Positions 1 through 8,620 are shown, counted from the stretch's first letter. The stretch: DNA of 64,000 bases from an uncultured Draconibacterium sp. (GCF_963677565.1 NZ_OY781981.1:744001-808000); one strand, 5' to 3'. The notes: generated from the sequence alone by a model not told the origin. Program-made: numbers and translations.

Positions 1-1
1 T

Positions 2-1486
2 TTTATCGGATTTATACTTGGTATTGCTGTTACCATTTCTTCTCTTAAAGTCATTGAGGCTACCTCAACAAACGAATCATGCGAAGCGTGTCATGTACAT
101 CCTCATGTTTTTGATTCATGGAAACTTTCTGTTCATCACGAAAACAGAACAGGAATGCACATCGGTTGTGTTGAATGCCACCTTCCGCCAAAAGGACAAG
201 GTTATTTAATAGAAAAAGCAAAAGCCGGTGCACGCGATGCTTACGGTTATTTTTTTAAAGATAGTGCCGATTTTAACTGGGAAGCCAAATCCTCGCTCGA
301 GCAGGCGCAACATTTCGTATTTGAAGAATCGTGTATTAATTGCCATAATAACTTATTTCCGTTAACACTTAACTCCGAAGGTCAGCAAGCGCACCTCTAT
401 TATTCGCAAAACGAAGAAGAACTTCGCTGTATTAATTGCCACCTACATGTTGGGCACTACGACCCTAATGCACTGCACGCCAAAAACGTTGAGTTTGGAA
501 GTGCCGGTGCCGAGGCAAAAGAACAATTTACAACTGCAGCTGATGTAACTGCTCACGAAGATTATACCGAAACCATTCCGGGAACAACCATTGCATTTAA
601 CATGAAAGCCATTCCGGGCGGAAGTTTCAAAATCGGAAGTCCGGAGTCGGAACAAATGCGTAAAAGTGATGAAGGCCCGCAGAAAACGGTTAATGTAAGT
701 CCGTTTTTTATGGCCGAAATAGAAGTAAGCTGGGATGAATACCTGGCATTTTACAGTGCCACTGCCGCCGAAGGCAGAACCACCGACACCGAAGGCACAC
801 GCACCAAATCAGATGTCGAGGTTGATGCGATCTCTGGTCCAACACCGCCTTACGGACAACCTGACCAAAACTGGGGAATGGGAAGTCGTCCGGCTATTAC
901 AATGAGCTACCATTCGGCCGAAACCTATTGCAAATGGTTATCGCAGGTTACCGGAAAAACGTACCGTCTGCCAACAGAAGCAGAGTGGGAATATGCAGCC
1001 CGCGGAGGCACCGAAACACCGTTCTTCTTTGAAGGTGATCCAAAAGATTTTAAAGACAAAAACTTTATTGGAAAACTATTCGGAAAAGGAAGCGACATTA
1101 TTAATAACTACGTAGTTTACGAGAAAAACAGCAGCCTGAAAACTGCCGAACCTGAAGTCGTTGAAACCAATCCGTTTGGGCTGAAAAACATGCTTGGAAA
1201 TGCTGCAGAATATTGTGCCGACTGGTACGCCAAAGACGCCTATTCGAACTTAAACGATGGAGTAACCGATCCGAAAGGACCGGCTTCGGGAGAGGAACAT
1301 GTTATTCGCGGCGGAACCTTTAAAAGCCCGGTTGGCGAAGTTAGAAGTGCTGCGCGCGATTACACCCGTAGCGAAGAATGGATGAAAACCGATCCGCAAA
1401 TGCCGAAAAGTATCTGGTGGCTGTCAGATTGTAATTATATTGGTTTCAGGGTGGTGTGCGAATTTGATGAAAAGACAGGAAAATAA
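2..1486 (+). CDS. NapC/NirT-type tetraheme cytochrome c fused to a SUMF1 domain (5' partial)
   Basis: The reading frame is open at the left edge, so the start is missing; 494 residues remain. The first ~18 residues are hydrophobic, like the end of the NapC/NirT membrane anchor. Four CxxCH haem sites follow at about residues 27 (CEACH), 56 (CVECH), 111 (CINCH) and 143 (CINCH). From about residue 200 to the end there is a SUMF1/FGE-sulfatase fold (IPGGSFKIGSPES near its start, RLPTEAEWEYAARGG, and NPFGLKNMLGNAAEYCADWY near the end). NapC/NrfH proteins pass quinol electrons to periplasmic reductases. The role of the SUMF1 part is unknown: it could be a sulfatase-type modifying enzyme or only a structural or binding domain. 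A Tat-type oxidoreductase starts 43 bp downstream and may be co-transcribed. The domain calls are firm; the function is not. Confidence 0.85.
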   Translation, partial: FIGFILGIAVTISSLKVIEATSTNESCEACHVHPHVFDSWKLSVHHENRTGMHIGCVECHLPPKGQGYLIEKAKAGARDAYGYFFKDSADFNWEAKSSLEQAQHFVFEESCINCHNNLFPLTLNSEGQQAHLYYSQNEEELRCINCHLHVGHYDPNALHAKNVEFGSAGAEAKEQFTTAADVTAHEDYTETIPGTTIAFNMKAIPGGSFKIGSPESEQMRKSDEGPQKTVNVSPFFMAEIEVSWDEYLAFYSATAAEGRTTDTEGTRTKSDVEVDAISGPTPPYGQPDQNWGMGSRPAITMSYHSAETYCKWLSQVTGKTYRLPTEAEWEYAARGGTETPFFFEGDPKDFKDKNFIGKLFGKGSDIINNYVVYEKNSSLKTAEPEVVETNPFGLKNMLGNAAEYCADWYAKDAYSNLNDGVTDPKGPASGEEHVIRGGTFKSPVGEVRSAARDYTRSEEWMKTDPQMPKSIWWLSDCNYIGFRVVCEFDEKTGK

Positions 1487-1528
1487 CTTATAAACTTGAA
1501 TCCTAAATTCAACTAAAACATTAATATC

Positions 1529-2884
1529 ATGAGCGACTACAATTTTTCAAGAAGAAAATTTTTAGCCGGAGCTGCAACAGTAGGCGCAGCAGGGGCTATG
1601 GGAATCGGAACTTTGTCATCATGCTCTGGCGGAGGCTCTGCCGCAAGTGGCGAATACGATTGGCTACAACGAGAGTACAACTATCCTCCTCTGCTTGATG
1701 AAGTGCCTGCCGGAACAGTTTTAAAAGCCGGAGTTGTTGGTTGCGGGGGACGTGGAACTGGCGCAGCTCTTAACTTTCTGGAAGCAGGCGGTTCAACCGT
1801 TCAGGTAACTGCATTGGCCGATGTTTTTCAGGACAGATTGGACAGTTGTGCAGAAAAAATTAAAACAGAAACCGGACAGGAAGTTCCTGCCGAAAACTGT
1901 TTCCTGGGTTTTGATGCTTATGAAAAAGTGCTCGATTCGGGTGTTGACATTGTAATACTGGCCACTCCGCCAAAATTCCGTCCTGAGCAATTCGAAGCGG
2001 CTGTAAAAGCACGTAAGCATGTATTTATGGAAAAACCGATTGCTGTTGATCCTGTTGGAATTCGCCAGGTTTTGGCTGCCGCAAAAATGGCCGATGCTGC
2101 CGGTTTAAAAGTGGTTACAGGTACACAACGCCGTCACCAGCATAAATACATAAATATATATAAAGAACTCAGCAATAACGCAATTGGCAAACTTACCACG
2201 GCCGAAGTTTATTGGAATGGAGGACAATTGTGGTACAGAAACAGCAAGCCAGAATGGAGCGAAATGGAATGGATGATTCGCGACTGGGTAAACTGGTGCT
2301 GGTTATCGGGCGATCATATTGTTGAGCAACACGTGCATAATATCGACGTTGCGAACTGGTTTTTTGGCAAACACCCGATTAAAGCATTAGGGTTTGGCTC
2401 ACGTCAGCGCCGCCCAACCGGTGATCAGTATGATAACTTTGCCGTTCGATATGAGTTGGACGACGGACGCCAGGTTTTAAGTACCTGCCGCCAGATTAAC
2501 GGCTGTACAAATGCCGTAAACGAAGTGATGCATGGTACCAAAGGAAAAGCATTTACATCGCAGGGAGGTACAGCAACAATAACTGACCTGCAGGGAAATA
2601 CGCTATTCTCAGACGAAGATCATGCAACCAGCCCATACGTTCAGGAGCACAAAGACCTGATTACCTGCATTCGCCAGAATATTCCGTTTAACGAGGCAGA
2701 AGAAACTGCCAACTCGGTAATGGTGGCAATTATGGGCCGCGTTTCGGCATATACCGGAAAAGAAGTTACCTGGGATGAAATGATGAACTCGGACATGAAA
2801 CTTGGCCCGGACACGTTTATTATGGGCGATATTGGTTTCATGGAAACAGCAAGTGTACCTGTTCCGGGAACTCTTGAAAGCTAA
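1529..2884 (+). CDS. Tat-exported Gfo/Idh/MocA family oxidoreductase
   Basis: This 451-residue protein begins with a twin-arginine signal (SRRKFLAGAATVGAAGAMG), then a Ser/Gly-rich linker after a Cys. A Rossmann NAD(P)-binding motif (VVGCGGRGTGAA) lies near residue 70, and the family's EKP motif (FMEKPIAVDP) near residue 167. The C-terminal half is the GFO_IDH_MocA alpha/beta substrate domain. Members oxidise or reduce sugars and cyclitols with a bound nicotinamide cofactor. Bacteroidota exported members usually act on glycans in the periplasm. The substrate cannot be named from sequence. It follows the cytochrome/SUMF1 gene by 43 bp and is closed by a terminator at 2927. Confidence 0.9.
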   Translation: MSDYNFSRRKFLAGAATVGAAGAMGIGTLSSCSGGGSAASGEYDWLQREYNYPPLLDEVPAGTVLKAGVVGCGGRGTGAALNFLEAGGSTVQVTALADVFQDRLDSCAEKIKTETGQEVPAENCFLGFDAYEKVLDSGVDIVILATPPKFRPEQFEAAVKARKHVFMEKPIAVDPVGIRQVLAAAKMADAAGLKVVTGTQRRHQHKYINIYKELSNNAIGKLTTAEVYWNGGQLWYRNSKPEWSEMEWMIRDWVNWCWLSGDHIVEQHVHNIDVANWFFGKHPIKALGFGSRQRRPTGDQYDNFAVRYELDDGRQVLSTCRQINGCTNAVNEVMHGTKGKAFTSQGGTATITDLQGNTLFSDEDHATSPYVQEHKDLITCIRQNIPFNEAEETANSVMVAIMGRVSAYTGKEVTWDEMMNSDMKLGPDTFIMGDIGFMETASVPVPGTLES

Positions 2885-2926
2885 TAGAATAATACCCTCT
2901 TAAAAATTAATCAATCAATTCAATAT

Positions 2927-2957
2927 AAACCTTCGGCTAAGGCCGAAGGTTTTTTTG
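2927..2957 (+). terminator. Rho-independent terminator
   Basis: An 11-bp stem (aaaccttcggc / gccgaaggttt) with a 4-nt loop runs into a T tract. It closes the cytochrome/oxidoreductase unit. Confidence 0.85.
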
Positions 2958-3011
2958 GCACTATACTTGTTTTATACGTCAATAAAGTTTTAACAAAAAA
3001 AATCTATAGTC

Positions 3012-3569
3012 ATGAAAAAAGCAGAAAACAAACAAAAAATTACCTTCCCCAAAATTTCAGCATTTCTATTAATTATTGTAGCAACAGTATTGGCCTCATG
3101 CGAAGGACCGATGGGACCTCCGGGAGTAGATGGGATTTCCTTTGCCGGAAGCATTTATGAAGTTGATGTTGATTTTACAGCCAACAACGATTATTCTGTT
3201 GTGGTTGACCACCCTTCAAGTATTGAAGTATACCCCGAGGATGTAGTACTGGTATATATTCTTTGGGAATATGACGGCACAGATATTTGGCGTCTTTGTC
3301 CGCAAACAGTGGTTTTGCCTGACGGTGTAATTCAATACAATTTTGATTACACACAGTACGATACACGTTTATTCCTTGAATACACGGTTGATGAATTATT
3401 GCCCGCCGAAACCGATAATCAGATTTTTCGTATTGCAGTTTTACCTATCGACTTTGTTGCACAAAAATCAGTTGACATAAACGATTTTAATTCATTGCTA
3501 CAAACACCTGAACTACAATTGAATATTCTTGATAAAGTAGAATTGAATACAATTGAAGAAATAAAATAA
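3012..3569 (+). CDS. Lipoprotein with a short collagen-like GPxGPxG stretch
   Basis: This 185-residue protein has a lipoprotein signal with lipobox LASC (Cys30), followed at once by a short collagen-like run (EGPMGPPGVDG). The rest is an acidic, probably beta-rich domain without a motif I recognise. The Cys-x-GPxGPxG start is common in uncharacterised Bacteroidota surface or periplasmic lipoproteins. It stands alone between two terminators, so it is probably monocistronic. The start is the ATG after a purine-rich stretch at about 2995-3005. Function unknown. Confidence 0.7.
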   Translation: MKKAENKQKITFPKISAFLLIIVATVLASCEGPMGPPGVDGISFAGSIYEVDVDFTANNDYSVVVDHPSSIEVYPEDVVLVYILWEYDGTDIWRLCPQTVVLPDGVIQYNFDYTQYDTRLFLEYTVDELLPAETDNQIFRIAVLPIDFVAQKSVDINDFNSLLQTPELQLNILDKVELNTIEEIK

Positions 3570-3590
3570 TCCCACTTGGGAAATAAAAAT

Positions 3591-3618
3591 AAAAGCCGGA
3601 AAGTTCCGGCTTTTATTT
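3591..3618 (+). terminator. Terminator of the lipoprotein gene
   Basis: A 10-bp perfect stem (aaaagccgga / tccggctttt) with a 4-nt loop is followed by a T-rich tail. The A-rich left side means it could also act on the opposite strand. Confidence 0.85.
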
Positions 3619-3625
3619 TATTCTG

Positions 3626-3662
3626 GTAAAAAAAGAGCGCCCGGTAAATACCTGGGGCGCTC
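3626..3662 (-). terminator. Terminator of the rhodanese-porin operon
   Basis: On the minus strand an 8-bp stem (gagcgccc / gggcgctc, arms 3655-3662 and 3635-3642) is followed by a run of seven T. It lies 15 bp past the stop of the last operon gene. Confidence 0.8.
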
Positions 3663-3677
3663 AGGACATGTGAAAGG

Positions 3678-4520
3678 CTAATCTACCTTATTCGAATCGA
3701 TAGATTGCCATTCCAAATATGCTCCATCATATACTTTCACGTTTGGATAACCCAAACCTTTCAATGCCAAATAAATAACTCCGGCACGAACGCTGGTTTC
3801 ACAGTAAACAATTACGGTCTTATCTTTGGTAATACCTTTCGATTCAAACATCGACGAAAGCGTGTCGTTTGATTTTAATAAACCTTTACCGTCGGCCAAA
3901 GTTTCGTAATTAACATTTACCGCACTTGGAACGTGCCCCGGTCTTCCAAGCTCAGTTTCTGCCGTTCCGGCATATTCTTCCGGAGTACGGGCATCAACAA
4001 TTACATATGCTGAATTATCAACAGCTTTTTTTACCTCGTCCATTGTTGCCAACTGGCTGGCATCAACATTAGCAGTAAATGTGGCCTTCTTCCCTTTTGT
4101 TGCGCCTCCAATTGGTCCGCGAATTGCTTTCCATCCGGTAATGTTTCCATCTAACATTTTCACATTTGGCGCTCCCAAATATTTAAGCATCCAATACATA
4201 CGACCGGCATATTTTGTCGATCCTTCATCGTATACAATAATGGTTTTATCGGAAGAAATACCGTGATTTCCAAGTTCGGCAGCCATAGCTTCCGGCGACT
4301 TGATAACATTACGAATAGGCTCGTCTGTACAAAGTGTTCCATGCGGAAGATCAATTGCACCACGAATGAATACTTTCTGATTTGCAGCTGCATTTACAAT
4401 AACATAGTCTGCATTTTTTAGATTCTGTTTGAGCTCATTAGCAGAGATCAAATCCTGGGCTGAAACAGCAGAAGCCAGTAACAACACCAATCCTAAAAGA
4501 AATAATCTATTGATTTTCAT
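3678..4520 (-). CDS. Exported double-rhodanese sulfurtransferase (SseA-like)
   Basis: Two rhodanese domains follow a Sec signal peptide (MKINRLFLLGLVLLLASAVSA), so the enzyme is probably periplasmic. The start chosen is the ATG at 4520; the open frame runs 93 bp further up but only from here does it encode a signal peptide. The N-terminal domain lacks a catalytic Cys (VIVYDEGSTKYAG). The C-terminal domain has it (VIVYCETSVRAG). This inactive-plus-active layout is typical of thiosulfate or 3-mercaptopyruvate sulfurtransferases, which move sulfane sulfur to a thiophilic acceptor. Mature length of about 260 residues fits the family. It is the last gene of a four-gene minus-strand operon with a second rhodanese and a porin. 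The donor and acceptor are unknown. Confidence 0.88.
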   Translation of the reverse strand: MKINRLFLLGLVLLLASAVSAQDLISANELKQNLKNADYVIVNAAANQKVFIRGAIDLPHGTLCTDEPIRNVIKSPEAMAAELGNHGISSDKTIIVYDEGSTKYAGRMYWMLKYLGAPNVKMLDGNITGWKAIRGPIGGATKGKKATFTANVDASQLATMDEVKKAVDNSAYVIVDARTPEEYAGTAETELGRPGHVPSAVNVNYETLADGKGLLKSNDTLSSMFESKGITKDKTVIVYCETSVRAGVIYLALKGLGYPNVKVYDGAYLEWQSIDSNKVD

Positions 4521-4630
4521 ACTATTAAATTTTATTGTTTTTAGTGATATAGTATGTAACTCGCACGTTCTTTCATAACCTCTGGGGTGTACTATTTTAC
4601 ATGCTCGTTTCATTGTATATATCTTTAAAA

Positions 4631-5674
4631 TTAGAATCTAACCTGTAGCTGAACCATGATCATATCGTTTGGAATTTCTCCGGCCCATTCAGCTTTGTAT
4701 TCGTAATTAACCTGTAAACGCGTCCATTCGTTAAAGAAATAATTAAAACCAACAGTTGTAATATGTTCCATGTTATTATTTCCCAAACTTAAGTCGCTGT
4801 TATAATTCTCGTATTTGATAACAGGCTGGAAATTATAGGTAAGATTATAAAGTGCCATAATTGACAAACCTTCGCGTTTCACACTTCCCTGAACCAATTC
4901 AGGATCGCCGCCACATCCGCCACCAACAAGGTACGAACCTTTGTCCTCGGCCCAGATGTATTCACCCTGTACCAAAAATCCATATTTTTCCACTTCAAAC
5001 TCAGCTCCCAAACGGGTTCTTTCGTCGGGTTCAGTAACCGTTTCATCCTGGCTGGTTGCTTTTCCAAAACGGAAACTACCACCAACATGCATCCAGTCGG
5101 TTGGCTGAATTAACACTCTTCCCACTAAGTCTTTGTATTTGTCGGCATCTTTAACCAAAAGGCCTGTTCCGTTCATCAATGCAACAGAGTATTGAATTAA
5201 AGTGGTATCTGATCCACCAAGAACCATCAATCCCATATCGCGGTCAGGTGCAGTAAGTTCGTTTATAAACTTCGATCGATTGATTGTATACAATGAATGA
5301 CAAGGAGTACCAAGTTCTTGTCCGAAAGGAGATTTGAAAGAACCTAAACTCACCTTTGCAAACGAAAAGCGTTTGTAGGTAATAAACGCATCAAGTAAAT
5401 ATGCTTTTGGTCCATCCTTTTTAAACGGACTTGTTTCTACCAAAACATAGTAAGAAAAGTCGTATGGAATATTTCCCATTACGCCAATGCGTGCACGGTT
5501 AAAACCAAAAGTGTTGGTATTGTCACCTTCGGCAAACCCATAATCGTATTGAGCCTGCAGGTATCCAAAAACATTTACGCCTTCATCTGATGTGGGCTCG
5601 GAACAACCCTGAGCCTGGGCATTGTACCCAAAAATAAAGGCTGCTGATAGTATAAATAATAATTTGCGTAACAT
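4631..5674 (-). CDS. Phosphate-selective porin O/P-like outer-membrane protein
   Basis: A signal peptide (MLRKLLFILSAAFIFGYNAQAQ) precedes a barrel-like sequence of alternating aromatic strands ending in QVNYEYKAEW...MVQLQVRF, with a terminal Phe as in outer-membrane barrels. It resembles the porin O/P family in length and start (VFGYLQAQYDYGF). Such porins admit anions. Lying between two exported rhodaneses it could let in thiosulfate or another sulfur anion, which is inference. I place the start at the ATG at 5674; the frame extends 42 bp further but without a signal peptide. Confidence 0.75.
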   Translation of the reverse strand: MLRKLLFILSAAFIFGYNAQAQGCSEPTSDEGVNVFGYLQAQYDYGFAEGDNTNTFGFNRARIGVMGNIPYDFSYYVLVETSPFKKDGPKAYLLDAFITYKRFSFAKVSLGSFKSPFGQELGTPCHSLYTINRSKFINELTAPDRDMGLMVLGGSDTTLIQYSVALMNGTGLLVKDADKYKDLVGRVLIQPTDWMHVGGSFRFGKATSQDETVTEPDERTRLGAEFEVEKYGFLVQGEYIWAEDKGSYLVGGGCGGDPELVQGSVKREGLSIMALYNLTYNFQPVIKYENYNSDLSLGNNNMEHITTVGFNYFFNEWTRLQVNYEYKAEWAGEIPNDMIMVQLQVRF

Positions 5675-5739
5675 AATCTGATCTTTAAATTGATAATTAA
5701 CAGAGAGGACCGCCAAAACAGCTTGCCACCCTCACACTT

Positions 5740-6729
5740 TTAGTTAGATGGCACTGTAGGAAGATCCTTAGGATTTGAATCGTGTCCCCAGTGATTTGTT
5801 ACGCCACCTGCATCCCAGAATGAGTTTGTATGGCTCAAGCCGTTCATTCCGAAAGTTAAGCTGTATGCATCAAAACCCAGTACATTCAAATAAGCGGTAA
5901 TAACTGCTGAAGTTTGTCCGGTGTAGCAATAAGTAACTACTTTCCCGTCTGGATCAAGTTTGCTGCAATCGTCAATTAACAACGGGTTAATGCGTACAGC
6001 GCCATTCACGTGTCCGAAACCAGTATAATGGTCGGCAGAGAAATAATTGTTTACATAGTAATCGCCCGGGCTGGCCAAAACATCAGCTCCCGATGCAGTT
6101 TTAAATCCTGCTGCAACAACTTCTTCCACTCTTTCGGCAAGAATATCAGCACCATTTGTAGAAGTGCTTGTCCAATCCGGAGCATCAAAACTTCCGGCAG
6201 TAGCTTCGCTTGTTGTCCAATTGTTTGCATCATTAAGCGTTTTACAATTTGGTGTCCATTTGTCGAACTGTGAATTCCATCCACTCATACCCCATTTTAA
6301 AGCCTGTGTATCTTCGTAACCGTAAAGGCGAAGTAATGATGTTGCATAACAAGCGGTTTGGCCAGTGTAGCATACCACTAAAATTGGTTTGTCGGCGGTA
6401 GCTGCAGCTGTAAGAATATCGCCAAAAGCAACATTGTTGGCTCCCTCTATATGAGCTGATGCAAAATCGGCTGCTCCACGAATATCCATGATCCACTTTG
6501 AAGAAAGATCGCCATCGGCAGGAGCTGCCATAACAAACTTCTGACCATCAGCATTAGATAACACATGGTTAATATCCATATCAATTGATTTCAGGTATGT
6601 TGTAAGCGTTTCATACGCTACCGGTTCTGAACCTGAACAATCACATTCTTCTTCTTCATATTTACATCCGGTAAATGTGACTGAAGCAAAAATTGCAAGT
6701 AATAAAGTGTAAAAAATGTACTTTTTCAT
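5740..6729 (-). CDS. Double-rhodanese lipoprotein
   Basis: The signal peptide ends in a lipobox (FTGC, Cys22) followed by an acidic, Cys-containing spacer (KYEEEECDC). Two rhodanese domains follow. Each has a Cys in the same active loop, CYTGQT, at roughly residues 135 and 270, and each ends in the family's GxxGW/GMNG turn. Unlike the downstream sulfurtransferase, both copies keep the catalytic Cys. It is probably anchored in the periplasm and handles sulfane sulfur. It is the second gene of the operon, 23 bp after the small membrane protein. Confidence 0.87.
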   Translation of the reverse strand: MKKYIFYTLLLAIFASVTFTGCKYEEEECDCSGSEPVAYETLTTYLKSIDMDINHVLSNADGQKFVMAAPADGDLSSKWIMDIRGAADFASAHIEGANNVAFGDILTAAATADKPILVVCYTGQTACYATSLLRLYGYEDTQALKWGMSGWNSQFDKWTPNCKTLNDANNWTTSEATAGSFDAPDWTSTSTNGADILAERVEEVVAAGFKTASGADVLASPGDYYVNNYFSADHYTGFGHVNGAVRINPLLIDDCSKLDPDGKVVTYCYTGQTSAVITAYLNVLGFDAYSLTFGMNGLSHTNSFWDAGGVTNHWGHDSNPKDLPTVPSN

Positions 6730-6752
6730 CGTAATAAAATTTTAGGTTATTG

Positions 6753-7016
6753 TCAAGTATTAGCATCCACCGGTTTGTTCTGCTTGTGAAGCAAGTAATC
6801 GTTTCCGGTTTTTACTAGATTATTTTTTAAAACATGAATTGGAAACCTGCCAGACGCGGCAAGTCTCTCATTTAGCATATAGAGGACGAAATTACTTATG
6901 AGAATTAGAACCAATATTCTGTCAATAGTTTGTGCCGGTAAATCAGGAGAGCTAAAACCCCTCTTCCCGAACCATACAACAGCCCCTAACATCAACAAAA
7001 TGAATGCCTTTCCCAT
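6753..7016 (-). CDS. Small two-helix membrane protein, operon leader gene
   Basis: I do not recognise the family. The 87 residues contain two hydrophobic helices (about residues 3-16 and 34-48) and a basic, cytoplasmic-type tail. Its place as first gene of the rhodanese-porin operon, 23 bp upstream of the rhodanese lipoprotein and downstream of the FNR-type site, suggests an accessory role in the same process. Small membrane proteins often accompany rhodaneses in other bacteria, but I cannot assign this one to a known group. Confidence 0.6.
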   Translation of the reverse strand: MGKAFILLMLGAVVWFGKRGFSSPDLPAQTIDRILVLILISNFVLYMLNERLAASGRFPIHVLKNNLVKTGNDYLLHKQNKPVDANT

Positions 7017-7141
7017 GTCCTTTAAAATTTAGATTCGATTAGTTCAAACAACTTCTCAAAAGTAACAGGGCTATTTTTAAGAATTGAAAAATGCACCTCT
7101 CACCTCCTCAAAGTGGATTCATATTGTAGTCAGTAGAATTC

Positions 7142-7155
7142 TTGATTTAAATCAA
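7142..7155. promoter_or_regulatory. FNR-type operator between the sulfur operon and a Crp/Fnr gene
   Basis: The 14-bp palindrome TTGATTTAAATCAA matches the FNR consensus TTGATnnnnATCAA exactly. It lies in the 210-bp divergent region between the rhodanese operon (start 7016) and the regulator gene (start 7227). Its centre is about 132 bp from the first start and 78 bp from the second. A degenerate -7 element for the minus strand (TTTG at 7112-7109) would put the box near -45. The neighbouring regulators carry the E-S-x-S-R signature that reads TTGAT. Confidence 0.7.
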
Positions 7156-7226
7156 ATACATGATTGACTTACTAATTAAGTATTAACTTTTTAACTATAT
7201 TAGCAACCTTTAGAAATGAGTAAACT

Positions 7227-7916
7227 ATGCCATTAAACAAATTCGATAAATGTGTTGGTTGTAAGTGTATGTCGGCCCCATTTAAGAAACTTTCAAACGA
7301 AGAGTTAATTCAAATAAACCGAAACCGGGTTGAAGTTAATTTTAAAAAAGGAGAGATTATTGCTAAGCAAGGAGCTTTGGCTGCACACATCGTTTATATT
7401 AAAAGTGGATTGGTGAAAGTTTACCGCGAACATGGCAATGACGAATTAATTCTTTCGGTTGAAAACCGGGGTAAACTATTAGGCTTGCAGGCACTCTATT
7501 CCAAGAATATCTATCCTTATTCTGTAAAAGCTTACACCGATACAAGTGTTTGCCTTCATGATATTAATGCAATTGATACATTTATTCATGAGAATGCCAA
7601 GTTCAGTGCAAGTATCCTGCACCATTTAAACGACGAGTCGTTGTTTTCATACAACCGAATGGCTTGTCTTACCTTAAAACAATTACACGGCCGGTTTGCC
7701 GACTTGCTTTTGTGTTTCAGCCTGCGATTATTCAAACGAAAAAAATTCAGTATCCCGATCAGTAAAAAAGATATGGCAGCCATTACCAACATGTCGCAGG
7801 AAAGTCTGTCGCGGGTGATCAAGGATTTTGTTTCGGAAAAGATAATTGACGTAAAAGGTAAAGAATTTACAATTCTTGATTTTGATCGGATACGCCACCT
7901 TAGCCAGGTTGGCTAA
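7227..7916 (+). CDS. Crp/Fnr family regulator with a Cys-rich N-terminus
   Basis: The 229 residues comprise a cyclic-nucleotide-binding-type beta barrel (about 20-140) and a winged helix-turn-helix whose recognition helix reads MSQESLSRVIKDF. The E-S-L-S-R spacing equals that of E. coli FNR (E209, S212, R213), so TTGAT half-sites are the expected target. The N-terminus has three cysteines in CVGCKC (C9, C12, C14), which could hold an iron-sulfur cluster or sense thiols or NO; the spacing is not that of E. coli FNR. The gene is divergent from the rhodanese operon and shares a perfect FNR box with it. Its last 4 bp overlap the next regulator tail to tail. Confidence 0.9.
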   Translation: MPLNKFDKCVGCKCMSAPFKKLSNEELIQINRNRVEVNFKKGEIIAKQGALAAHIVYIKSGLVKVYREHGNDELILSVENRGKLLGLQALYSKNIYPYSVKAYTDTSVCLHDINAIDTFIHENAKFSASILHHLNDESLFSYNRMACLTLKQLHGRFADLLLCFSLRLFKRKKFSIPISKKDMAAITNMSQESLSRVIKDFVSEKIIDVKGKEFTILDFDRIRHLSQVG

Positions 7917-8605
7917 CCTTTCAGCTTTATTTCCTCCAGCCTTTTTTCATTTAGAATTGTAAGTACATTGTTTTTCAGAGTGATTATTCCCATATCCTGA
8001 AATTCTTTTAATATCCTTGAAACACTCTCACGCGAAGTGCCAATAAGAGCGGCAATTTCTGTTTGAGTGAGGTTTAATGCAAAAGAATTCTTACCGTATA
8101 CTTCTTTCGAGAAGTAACTTATGGTATTTGCCAACCTTCCCGGCAATTGTTGCTGTACATTTTTCACCAGCCTGTCGAAATAATTCATTTCATCGCTAAA
8201 TACAGTTGATAATACCTTTAGCGCGAACTCTCCGTTTTGTTTTAGCAGATTGGAAAAACAGTGCCTGTCGATAAAACAGACTTCCGATTTTGTAAGTGTT
8301 ATGGCTGAGAAATAATTGGTTTTTATGCTTTCATCCAGATTCTGGATTCCAAGATACGACCCCTTCTTTGAAATGCTTAAGATAAAATCTTTTCCTCCTA
8401 CTCCCTTTTTTACCAGTTTTACAAATCCCTTTCGAATATAAATGATGTGCTGAACCGGACCGCCTTCTTTAAATATAAGTTCTCCTTTTTCATACTGAAT
8501 TTTAGAACATCCTTCTTCAAGCGTACATAACTCACTATTGTCCAACACAGATACAGCTCCTGATTTTAAAGTACAATCAATACAGGTATTGGTAATAAGG
8601 TTCAT
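7913..8605 (-). CDS. Second Crp/Fnr family regulator
   Basis: This 230-residue protein has the same layout as its neighbour: a short Cys-bearing N-terminus (C8, C11), a cNMP-type sensor barrel, and a C-terminal HTH with recognition helix TSRESVSRILKEF. The E-S-V-S-R signature again predicts FNR-like specificity. It converges on the first regulator with a 4-bp stop-codon overlap, and the two are only moderately alike. A CRP-like palindrome sits 16-31 bp upstream of its start, suggesting autoregulation or control by another family member. The effector is unknown. Confidence 0.9.
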   Translation of the reverse strand: MNLITNTCIDCTLKSGAVSVLDNSELCTLEEGCSKIQYEKGELIFKEGGPVQHIIYIRKGFVKLVKKGVGGKDFILSISKKGSYLGIQNLDESIKTNYFSAITLTKSEVCFIDRHCFSNLLKQNGEFALKVLSTVFSDEMNYFDRLVKNVQQQLPGRLANTISYFSKEVYGKNSFALNLTQTEIAALIGTSRESVSRILKEFQDMGIITLKNNVLTILNEKRLEEIKLKG

Positions 8606-8620
8606 TGTTCAATTATATGA

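Noticed and set aside
18..209. Plus-strand open frame at the left edge (63 residues)
   Set aside because: It overlaps the cytochrome frame, which runs open from position 2 and contains the first two CxxCH motifs.
4521..4613. N-terminal extension of the exported rhodanese
   Set aside because: The added 31 residues precede a complete signal peptide, so the later ATG is the likely start.
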